Below are positions 42,443 to 50,047 of a stretch of DNA of 64,000 nt, piece by piece. The DNA is from Synechococcus sp. PCC 7336. GTDB taxonomy: Bacteria > Cyanobacteriota > Cyanobacteriia > Thermostichales > PCC-7336. The position numbers and the translations under genes were made by a program. The DNA lies in contig NZ_CM001776.1 of NCBI RefSeq assembly GCF_000332275.1, forward strand, positions 3,904,008 through 3,968,007. Direction: 5' to 3'. Under the pieces are notes generated by a model. That model was not told the DNA's origin. It ran no database searches and worked only from the letters and a program-made list of their open reading frames with translations. Numbering within the stretch: the stretch's first letter is position 1; each line of letters starts with the position of its first letter.

Positions 42443-44859
42443 GGCGAGGGCTCAGATGCTGAATGGGTGGATTGAGCAGCGAGATAGCCCCAGGTATAGG
42501 CTGTTGGGGCGATGGTTTGCTGAATCGTAAATTCAGAGACGGCAGGGAAGTGGTAGAGATCGAAATAGGCTTCAGCAGCGGGCCATGCTTGCGGAGATGG
42601 CATGAGTTGCTGGGCGAGTAGTTGCTTGACAAACCAATAGTCTGCGAATTGAACTAGGTCGAGGGGACCGTAGATGGTGATGCCGGGTGGGGGCGATGGG
42701 TTGGCGATACGGGCATCGACGATGAGGGGATGTTGCGGACTGCGATGGCCCAAGCCCGTCGTAAAAACGGTATTGCTTGGGTTGGCTCCTGCCGCAAATT
42801 GAGTGGCAAGCTGGGCGGCTTTTAAATAGCGGGGCTCTTGGGTTAAGGAGTGGGCTCGCAGGAGGGCGATCGCCTTGGGGGTGCCAAAACTATTGCCCCA
42901 GCCGATGGGAGTATGGGGATCGACTTTCGTCCATTTGAAAGCGGTGTCTTGCCCTTGACTGAGAGCGCGATTGGCCTCTCTGAGTAGGGCTGACTCTGCG
43001 TTGGCTTGCACCTCCCGATCCACGCTTGCTTGGGGCAGGCGAGCATAAACGTAGGCGGCATCCCGCCGATCGTGATGTTGCCATTGGTAAGTGTCGCGAT
43101 CGCCCTCCACAAAGACAGTGGTATCGAGAAAGAGCTGATGCCAGCGCTTGTCCCCCGTCAAGGCATAGAGTTCGATCGCCGCTAAATCCCGGCTGTCTGT
43201 CACCCGATAAGACGCGATCGCCTCACCCGAGTGAGATTCTGCATAGTCCATTGCCTTAAGCGCGCTGTCTCGATAAACTGCAGCGCTATCCGGGCTTGTC
43301 GCCTCCAACCAACGAGCCGCCCGAGCCGCTACCCCGGCATATTCGTAGCTCGACCAAACATCTGGGGCATAGGCCATCACATCCAGCGATTCTTGCCAAC
43401 TGGTTTCCCCAAACTTGGGATGAGCCCCTGATTCAATCCCGCCGCGAATTCCTCCCTCAGCCGTTTGCAGTCGCCGGAAGAAATCCACCCCCCACAGGGC
43501 TTCGTCCACTAGATCGGGCCGGTCGTTACTCGACTCGGGAATCTCCAAATTGACCCGCGCAAAATAGTCTGGAAACAGATCGGCTAGCTCCAACAGCAGT
43601 CGTGCCACGCGCAAGTGTTGAATGCGGCGATCCCAGTCCCCCGCATCGAAATATCCTCCCCAGGCGTCGGCCACCACCTCATCGGTTCGGGTTTCCTGCA
43701 ACGCTTCAAAGACATTGCGATCGCCCAGGCCCATCGTCGTGTCCATCAACGACACTTGCGACTGGTAGACCTCGACGCCATCGTCGGGGTGAAAGGCTCG
43801 GGGTCGGCGGTAGTCACTGTAGGGCGGTCCCAGTTCGACGCCGCTGCGCTGGTGGTACAGCCCTCGGGCGGAGACATAGAAAGCGTCTTGCCAAGCCGTT
43901 TCGGCGATCGCAAATGACTGGGAACATCCCACCCCCTCGACACAGAGGCGATAGTCTCCCGGTTGCTGCAACGGGCTGAAGTCGGCGAGATACACATCGG
44001 TACCGTTGTAGTTGCGCCCTCGGGGATCTTCTGGGGTGACTTCGGGTTTGGAGAGTTGGGTGGTGCCGCTGAAGGCAACGCGATCGGTGGCATTATCGAT
44101 GATCGAAAATGGGACGCCTTCGGGGTAATCGAGTCCGCCGCCATTGCCCATCCAGGTGGATAGAAAGCCGACTTTAGCCAGATCGGAGGGCCGAAAACCG
44201 AGCTGTGAAACGTGGATGGCTTCGCTCGCAGAACGGGACGAATCGAACGCGAAGTTTTGGAGGGGAAGGTCGCTGTTGGGAAAGGCGATCGCGTAGGTTT
44301 GACCTTCCTCAAGTGCCTGCGGCAAGTCTAAATAAAGGGTGTGGGACATGGCCCAACGGTAATCCCAGCTTCCTACACGAGCTGAATCGGTGGGCTTGCT
44401 CTTGCGAAAGACGGTTGTGGGAGAGCGACTGTCGAGATAGTGGGCATCGTTTGGGGAGGCGATCGCGTAACTTTGAGGGCGATCGGCCCAGTCGGTGTCT
44501 AGGGGGTCTCCGGCAAAGCGATCGAGGGAATAGAGAATTTGGCGATCGTCCCCCACCAAGACGCCAAGGGCTCGACCATTGCGCGTCACCCAAGCCTCCC
44601 CCTTACCATTTTCGGCAATCTCATCCCTCGGATCGGGAACGTAAATCTGTTGTTCTCCCCTGATAACCCGCCCCGTCTCGATTTCAAGCGCCAATACATC
44701 CTCTCGCACCGGGTACACTCGGGCGATTTGGGGAGCGGAGGTCTCGGCTGCTGTGAGGGAATTGGACTGAAGGGTGTCAGCCCCAGAGCCAAACCGAAAT
44801 AGCCCCGAGACGAACAGGACGGCGACGACACTGCCCAGCCAAAACGATTTCCATTTCAT
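42439..44859 (-). CDS. Glycoside hydrolase family 9 (endoglucanase-like)
   Basis: GH9 enzymes cleave beta-1,4-glucans with inversion. The 806-residue product has an N-terminal hydrophobic segment (FWLGSVVAVLFVSGLF) for export or membrane anchoring. Residues about 230-350 form an N-terminal Ig-like (CelD_N) domain (AIHVSQLGFRPSDLAKVGFL and GDYRLCVEGVGCSQSF). The (alpha/alpha)6 catalytic domain follows, with AWGGYFDAGDWDRRIQHLRV carrying the catalytic base Asp, PDLVDEALWGVDFFRRLQ, and late GWGNSFGTPKAIALL and GANPSN. Start and stop overlap galE and wzy. Lying inside an export operon it probably edits or trims the polymer being made rather than feeding on cellulose. Confidence 0.9.
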   Translation of the reverse strand: MKWKSFWLGSVVAVLFVSGLFRFGSGADTLQSNSLTAAETSAPQIARVYPVREDVLALEIETGRVIRGEQQIYVPDPRDEIAENGKGEAWVTRNGRALGVLVGDDRQILYSLDRFAGDPLDTDWADRPQSYAIASPNDAHYLDSRSPTTVFRKSKPTDSARVGSWDYRWAMSHTLYLDLPQALEEGQTYAIAFPNSDLPLQNFAFDSSRSASEAIHVSQLGFRPSDLAKVGFLSTWMGNGGGLDYPEGVPFSIIDNATDRVAFSGTTQLSKPEVTPEDPRGRNYNGTDVYLADFSPLQQPGDYRLCVEGVGCSQSFAIAETAWQDAFYVSARGLYHQRSGVELGPPYSDYRRPRAFHPDDGVEVYQSQVSLMDTTMGLGDRNVFEALQETRTDEVVADAWGGYFDAGDWDRRIQHLRVARLLLELADLFPDYFARVNLEIPESSNDRPDLVDEALWGVDFFRRLQTAEGGIRGGIESGAHPKFGETSWQESLDVMAYAPDVWSSYEYAGVAARAARWLEATSPDSAAVYRDSALKAMDYAESHSGEAIASYRVTDSRDLAAIELYALTGDKRWHQLFLDTTVFVEGDRDTYQWQHHDRRDAAYVYARLPQASVDREVQANAESALLREANRALSQGQDTAFKWTKVDPHTPIGWGNSFGTPKAIALLRAHSLTQEPRYLKAAQLATQFAAGANPSNTVFTTGLGHRSPQHPLIVDARIANPSPPPGITIYGPLDLVQFADYWFVKQLLAQQLMPSPQAWPAAEAYFDLYHFPAVSEFTIQQTIAPTAYTWGYLAAQSTHSASEPSP

Positions 44860-45905
44860 CAGTAGGGAAGACCTAAGAGGTTGTTAGATATTGCACTCGG
44901 GGGCAGCGGATTTGGAACAGGCAATCTCTCGCCACTGTGCCACTGCCAAGCATGGCGAACAATCGTATTCAAATCGCTATAGCGAGGGGTCCAGCCCAAC
45001 ATTTCAGCGGCGCGTTGGTTGCTGCCCACCAGCAAGGGGGGATCTCCCGCCCGACGGGGGGCAACTCGAACGTCAAACGATCGCCCGGACACCTGCATGA
45101 CGGTCTCGGCAACTTCCTTCACAGAGAAGCCCTGCATATTGCCCAAATTCAAGGTTAGGGAAGTCTGTTCTCGCTGGAGATAGCGCAGCGAGAGTTTGAA
45201 TGCCTCGGCTAAATCCATCACGTGGACGTAATCGCGCACGCAGGTGCCGTCAGGGGTGTTGTAGTCGTCCCCAAAGATTTTCAGGTGCGATCGTAGGCCG
45301 AGGGCGGCTTCGATCGCGATCGGAATCAGATGGGTTTCTGGCTCGTGGGCTTCGCCGATGCTGCCGTCGGGGGCAGCCCCAGCCGCGTTAAAAAAGCGCA
45401 GAATCGCCGACTGGAGCTCGAAGGCTCGGCTGTAATCTTGCAGGATGCGCTCCACCATCAACTTGGTCGCTCCGTAGGGGCTGATGGGGTTGAGGGGGTG
45501 GGATTCGGGGATGGGTTGAATGCTGGGGGCACCGTAGACGGCGCAGGTGGAGGGGAAGACCAACTGTTTGACGTTGGCCGCTACCATCGCGTCTAGCAAT
45601 GTCAGGGTGTTGGCGACATTGTTGCGATAGTACAGACTGGGCAAAAGGGTGGATTCTCCCACTTGAATGGATGCGGCTAGATGGCAGACAGCGGCAAAGG
45701 AATGGGCTGCAAATAAATGATTGAGAAACGCCCTATTGCCGATATCCCCCACCACCAGGCGTCCGTCCGGGACAAAGTCTCCGCGACCGTTCGACAAATT
45801 ATCGAGAACGATCGCGTCATAGCCTGCCTCCAACAAGACTTTCGTGACGTGAGCGCCAATGTAGCCTGCACCACCTGTGACTAGGATTTTTTCTGGCATG
45901 GTCAA
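44859..45905 (-). CDS. galE: UDP-glucose 4-epimerase GalE
   Basis: GalE interconverts UDP-glucose and UDP-galactose, supplying galactose donors. The 348-residue product has the Rossmann motif TGGAGYIGAHVTKVLLEAG, AVCHLAASIQVGES, FPSTCAVYG and the catalytic SPYGATKLMVERILQ (YxxxK). Other GalE-typical parts are ILRFFNAAGAAPDGSIGE and GTCVRDYVHVMDLAEA. The stop overlaps the GH9 start (TGATG). It is the first gene of the galE-GH9-wzy operon. Confidence 0.95.
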   Translation of the reverse strand: MTMPEKILVTGGAGYIGAHVTKVLLEAGYDAIVLDNLSNGRGDFVPDGRLVVGDIGNRAFLNHLFAAHSFAAVCHLAASIQVGESTLLPSLYYRNNVANTLTLLDAMVAANVKQLVFPSTCAVYGAPSIQPIPESHPLNPISPYGATKLMVERILQDYSRAFELQSAILRFFNAAGAAPDGSIGEAHEPETHLIPIAIEAALGLRSHLKIFGDDYNTPDGTCVRDYVHVMDLAEAFKLSLRYLQREQTSLTLNLGNMQGFSVKEVAETVMQVSGRSFDVRVAPRRAGDPPLLVGSNQRAAEMLGWTPRYSDLNTIVRHAWQWHSGERLPVPNPLPPSAISNNLLGLPY

Positions 45906-45965
45906 CTTACGCTCCGGTGAATTTTGTGTACTGAGAGCTCAGTGTTTTTTCAACTCAACTAGTGC

Positions 45966-46010
45966 TTTTGGCCCTCACCCCCGGCCCCTCTCCCCAGGGA
46001 GAGGGGAGTG
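45966..46010 (+). repeat. Dispersed GC-rich palindromic repeat (copy 3)
   Basis: The same core as at 20330 and 34706 (GGCCCTCACCCCCGGCCCCT, then the CTCTCCCC/GGGAGAGG hairpin). It sits between galE and the first sulfotransferase gene. Confidence 0.85.
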
Positions 46011-46075
46011 ATATTCCTCAATCCTTTTTGGCTTGACGATGAACTCGGTTGGTGTCGAGATGAAAACGCTACATT

Positions 46076-46720
46076 TCAAGCTTGCGGCAGGCGTTTGCGA
46101 CAGTACCACATTACTTTCTTGAGATTGTGGGAGATGTTGGCTGGATTTAAGGTTAGGGGATCGAACTTTCTTGAATTTGAACGGGGAAAGTCTCGCTCGG
46201 GAATTGAAACATTTAAAAAAGGACAAAGCTTCTCCCATCCGTCTCCTTTTGTAATGTCCATGACAAGCAATTGCAATGCCTTATTTCCAGAGAAATAGCT
46301 ACGAACCCGATCGTTGTGGGACTGGTATGCTCGGGCAAACACGGATTCGTCAAAGGTCGTCTGGCCGTATATCAAAGTACGATAATAATGACGGTAGTGG
46401 TTGCTGCTAGGCACTGCCTTGTCTGAATTAAAGGGGGCGCTTCTACATGAATCGATCCACTTATCTAGGCTACGAACTGTGAGAATAAACTTTGAATTGG
46501 GCCAGCATTCATCTAACTGTTTGAAAATAGCTGGAATAGGGGCGTCAGAGATGGCATCGTAGCGATCGAGGATCGATAGGCGGTAGTTCTCCGATCTAAG
46601 TTCAGCTACTGTTTTCCGATCGCGAACGAAATGAATTGAGCGATAATTAAGCATTTTTAGGGCATTATGCAAGCTGGTGGTTGCTGTTTTGGGCATGCCA
46701 ATTCCGAAGATCTTGTTCAT
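46076..46720 (-). CDS. Sulfotransferase family protein 1
   Basis: This enzyme is expected to transfer sulfate from PAPS to a carbohydrate. From ATG 46720 it has 214 residues; a longer open frame to 46861 overlaps the oxidoreductase gene and lacks family features. The 5'-phosphosulfate loop is FGIGMPKTATTSLHNALK at the N-terminus. The 3'-phosphate-binding region reads SKFILTVRSLDKWIDSCRSA. The shape recalls the P-loop sulfotransferases found in cyanobacterial polysaccharide clusters. It is one of three in this locus, each different, suggesting more than one sulfation position or substrate. Confidence 0.85.
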   Translation of the reverse strand: MNKIFGIGMPKTATTSLHNALKMLNYRSIHFVRDRKTVAELRSENYRLSILDRYDAISDAPIPAIFKQLDECWPNSKFILTVRSLDKWIDSCRSAPFNSDKAVPSSNHYRHYYRTLIYGQTTFDESVFARAYQSHNDRVRSYFSGNKALQLLVMDITKGDGWEKLCPFLNVSIPERDFPRSNSRKFDPLTLNPANISHNLKKVMWYCRKRLPQA

Positions 46721-46773
46721 GAGATGCCGATAACCTCCATTAATGAAAACTGAGAATAACATTACAAATAAAT

Positions 46774-47976
46774 CTAAGCTCTTAGAAGTTCGAGCTGCTT
46801 TTGGAATAGCTTGAATGGGTAAGGCGATCGCGGTTCTGTGACCGCAGGAGAGCTGGCCCAATCCATCGGGAGAATAGGTTCGAAGCTAGTTTGCAATGGA
46901 TAGGAGGCTCCAGTGTCTAGGGCGTTGTGAATGGCCAGCACAATTTCGTTGATGTGAAGGGAATAGCGAGCAGACAGGCGCTGGGGGCGGTTTTGGCCGA
47001 TCGCGTCGGCCATTTCAGCCACCCCCCGGCAAAAGTCCATGACTTGCGAGACGTTAGAACGATGGCGGCGGCTCGCCGGTCTCGCCAGCGGCAGGGTCTC
47101 TTTCCAGGGGGCGAGCATCATTTTTCGGCGGATCTTGATGCGGCGTTGAATCTGCACGGGGGAGCGATAATCCCAGCAATCTTTTGTGGAGAGAATACCC
47201 TCGTCGCCAACAATGTGCAGGGAGCGATCGCGGGGGGCGACGATGCTGCAAGTGAGACGGGCAACGACGCCGGAGGCAAATTTGATGCAGGCAACGGAGA
47301 AGTCGGGGGCGTTGCGATCGAGGGGGATATCGGTTTGTTTGTCGGGGACGAGGCAGGAGGAGAAGGCAGATACGGAGAGGGCGGGGCCGAAGAAGGCGGC
47401 TAGCCAGGTGACGTAATATCCGGCATGTTCGAGGGTGCAACCCACTTCAAATTCATCCTTATAGGGCCAAGGGATGCCCGAGTCGCTATACCACTTGCGG
47501 TAGGGCATTCGATGCACGAGCCCGTCATCCATTTCGGCATAGACGAGGCGCACCTGACCGATGTGGTTTTCTCGCAGGGCTTTCCAGATGCTTTGGGCGG
47601 TTTCTCCCAGTAGGCTGCAGGGGGCGGAGGAGAGGCAGAGTCTGCGATCTTCGGCGATCGCCACCAGTTCCTGTGCCTGGGTCATGTCTGTGGCTAGCGG
47701 CTTTTCGGAGTAGACGTGTTTGCCCGCTTCCAGGCTGGCTTTAGACACTTCGTAGTGGCTGTCGGGGTTGGTGAGATTGAGAACGATGTCGATGCGATCG
47801 TCGTTTAACAGATCCGCGAGGGTTTCGTAGACCGGTACGGCATAGCGATCGCTAAACTGAACGGCCCGATCGCGATCGCGATCCATCACGCCCAATAGAC
47901 GGAGCTGGGGATGATTCTTGAGGGTTTTGGCGTAGTAATCGGCCACAAAGCCGCATCCAACAAAGGCAATATTCAC
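46774..47976 (-). CDS. Gfo/Idh/MocA family oxidoreductase
   Basis: This NAD(P)-dependent sugar dehydrogenase is of the type that oxidises sugar nucleotides or sugars at C3. The 400-residue product starts with GTG 47976 (MNIAFVGCGFVADYYAKTLK, a Rossmann motif). It has the family's signature EKPLATDMTQAQELV and the C-terminal catalytic half with GCTLEHAGYYVTWLAAFFGP, which holds the conserved H. Its place in a polysaccharide cluster suggests a role in making a modified sugar donor. The substrate cannot be read from the sequence. Confidence 0.9.
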   Translation of the reverse strand: MNIAFVGCGFVADYYAKTLKNHPQLRLLGVMDRDRDRAVQFSDRYAVPVYETLADLLNDDRIDIVLNLTNPDSHYEVSKASLEAGKHVYSEKPLATDMTQAQELVAIAEDRRLCLSSAPCSLLGETAQSIWKALRENHIGQVRLVYAEMDDGLVHRMPYRKWYSDSGIPWPYKDEFEVGCTLEHAGYYVTWLAAFFGPALSVSAFSSCLVPDKQTDIPLDRNAPDFSVACIKFASGVVARLTCSIVAPRDRSLHIVGDEGILSTKDCWDYRSPVQIQRRIKIRRKMMLAPWKETLPLARPASRRHRSNVSQVMDFCRGVAEMADAIGQNRPQRLSARYSLHINEIVLAIHNALDTGASYPLQTSFEPILPMDWASSPAVTEPRSPYPFKLFQKQLELLRA

Positions 47977-48021
47977 GATTTACATGCTCCTAAAATTTGG
48001 TCTAGTGATGTCGAAATAGCA

Positions 48022-48924
48022 TTAGGCCAGCCAGTGGCTTAAATCGCGCTGAATCAATTCCTGGAGTTGGAAAATATCCTGGCGATACTCTTGCATGAGT
48101 TGATGTCGCAATTGAGGCGAGAGCTGAGGCTTGTGCAAGCTGCGCTGAATCAGACTATTGACAATAGGGCGACGGACGGATTCTGGCAGGAAGGTTTTGA
48201 CAATCGTTTTGAGGGGGTCGTTCTCTTTCAGAAGATAGTTATAGACGCCGCGATTTTTGGGAATTCCTGAAGGGTTATGTTTGGACGAGGTGTCGAGAGT
48301 AAAGGCATCGCTAACCCCTAAAAACTGACAAATATTTTTAACTAAGCCGATCGCGTCGCTACACAGATCCTCGTAGAGATACACTCGAATGCGATCGCGA
48401 TCGAATTTGCTGTAATACCGCTGCAGTTGTTGGAAATAAAAGCCCAATTCTTTGTAACGCCAGAGAAATTCCCAATTTTGTGCCCTGCGCTTGGGTTCCG
48501 CCTGCAGGGCTCGACCGAAGTCGGCATAGGGTTCGTGGTTGTCTCGTTTGAGGTGGAGGTAGCTGGAGTAGGCGCGATCGGCGGGCTGGCGCAAGATGGC
48601 AATCAGTTTGGCGTTGGGGATGTGCTGGTGGATGCGATCGGCGGCCTCGGGAACGGCAAGATAGGCAGTAGATGCCTCCCCGATCGCCACTTCGTTGGAG
48701 ACCCCCTCAAACAGGGATTGATAAGTGGTTAAGTCTGTAATGGTGTCGTCGTTAATGTCGCGTTGATTCGGACCCCTAAACTCTAAAGGTCGATCCTCAA
48801 AGGCAAAAAACCTGGGTTCTTTGTGGGGGCTCATATAGATCTCTGGATGTCGGTTGAGATATTGGTAGAGAGCTGTTGTGCCGGATTTGGCTGCTCCGAT
48901 AATCAGGAAGTTTGGCATTGACAT
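48022..48924 (-). CDS. Sulfotransferase family protein 2
   Basis: This is a 300-residue PAPS-dependent sulfotransferase of the heparan-sulfate type. The N-terminus carries PNFLIIGAAKSGTTALYQYL (5'-PSB loop) and MSPHKEPRFFAFED. The 3'-PB motif is KLIAILRQPADRAYSSYLHL, which is very typical. It also has HNPSGIPKNRGVYNYLLKEN near the C-terminus. The start may be ATG 48924 or the ATG two codons later. It lies between the oxidoreductase and the third sulfotransferase on the same strand. Confidence 0.92.
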   Translation of the reverse strand: MSMPNFLIIGAAKSGTTALYQYLNRHPEIYMSPHKEPRFFAFEDRPLEFRGPNQRDINDDTITDLTTYQSLFEGVSNEVAIGEASTAYLAVPEAADRIHQHIPNAKLIAILRQPADRAYSSYLHLKRDNHEPYADFGRALQAEPKRRAQNWEFLWRYKELGFYFQQLQRYYSKFDRDRIRVYLYEDLCSDAIGLVKNICQFLGVSDAFTLDTSSKHNPSGIPKNRGVYNYLLKENDPLKTIVKTFLPESVRRPIVNSLIQRSLHKPQLSPQLRHQLMQEYRQDIFQLQELIQRDLSHWLA

Positions 48925-48987
48925 AAGGGTGTTTGGAAAGAGGAAAGGATAGATGGAGATCGGCGATCGATCGCGGTCTCAATAGAA

Positions 48988-50037
48988 TTAGACAGACAGT
49001 TCTAGCTGGGGCCACATCACCATCAGCGGCGAGTCCCGAACAATTGAGGCGATGTCGTCTTTCTGTTGCTTTGAAAGCTGCTTTTGCCACTTATCTAGCG
49101 TAGTTTTACTGTCGCGATACACGCTGAAATAAGCCTTGGACTGGCTGCGGAATTTGCGATCGCCAGCACGGGTTCGATCGACGAACGCTCGGGTGGCTGC
49201 TCCGAGTTCCCAACCGAGGAATTCAAACAGAGATGCGACAGTGGCTTGAGGGTCTCGGCAGAGGTCTTCGTACACCAGCACTCCAGCACGAGGGTTCCGT
49301 AGGGTGTAATCAACCAGGGGTTCCGCCAGCAGTCGCCAGTTGAGGGTATGCAGTTGGGTTTCGGACAAGTCTGCAAGGCGATCGCGATATTCGCTCAGAT
49401 ACACCCCCGCCAAACTGTCGATGCCCTGACGGACTCGGGCCATCAGTTGGGAGCGATCGTTGTGGGAGTGCAAGCCCAGTTCTCGACCCTTAAGAAATGA
49501 CGCGAGGGTGGCGAAGGGATTGCGAACGGTGGAGATCGTCATGGGATTGAGCACTTCGCACAGCTTTGGGAACAAATAGCTGGGGAAGTTGACCTCTTTA
49601 ATCAAGACAGGCGTGGCGGAGGTCAAAGGAACGCGCCCGTAAGTTTCGTAGAGAAATTTGAGTGCGTCGAGACGCTTGCCCGCGCCGAACAAGAGGTGTA
49701 GCAGTTGGGAGCTTTGCTGGCGAAAGCTTTTGGCGGGGAAAGGGGGCAGATCGACCGCCATGTGACAGTCGCGGCAGAGGGCATCAAAGCGATCGCGCAG
49801 TTCCCGCACCTCTCCACGGGCCAAGTCATCCTTCCAGTCGGTGTAGGGGGAGGGTTTCGCCGACAGAAACGGCTCGTATTTGAGCAGGCAATGTTCGTAG
49901 GTGTTGAGGATTTGGCACAGCCAAGTGGTGCCCGATCGCCCCGGTCCTGCAATCAGAACGTAGTTGAGTGGGGAAGCAGGGGCGGCGGCAGCGGCTGATG
50001 AATGCTGCGCGGAGTGAAGGGAAAGCGTGTCTATCAC
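48988..50037 (-). CDS. Sulfotransferase family protein 3
   Basis: From GTG 50037 (GAGG ribosome-binding site) the product has 349 residues; ATG 50073 would overlap the previous gene. The P-loop is VLIAGPGRSGTTWLCQILNT and the 3'-phosphate region reads MTISTVRNPFATLASFLKGR. VLVYEDLCRDPQATVASLFE is the usual late segment of this family. It directly follows the Wzc-like gene (11 bp from that stop to this start), suggesting cotranscription with the export machinery. Confidence 0.9.
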   Translation of the reverse strand: MIDTLSLHSAQHSSAAAAAPASPLNYVLIAGPGRSGTTWLCQILNTYEHCLLKYEPFLSAKPSPYTDWKDDLARGEVRELRDRFDALCRDCHMAVDLPPFPAKSFRQQSSQLLHLLFGAGKRLDALKFLYETYGRVPLTSATPVLIKEVNFPSYLFPKLCEVLNPMTISTVRNPFATLASFLKGRELGLHSHNDRSQLMARVRQGIDSLAGVYLSEYRDRLADLSETQLHTLNWRLLAEPLVDYTLRNPRAGVLVYEDLCRDPQATVASLFEFLGWELGAATRAFVDRTRAGDRKFRSQSKAYFSVYRDSKTTLDKWQKQLSKQQKDDIASIVRDSPLMVMWPQLELSV

Positions 50038-50047
50038 AGTGAAAACC

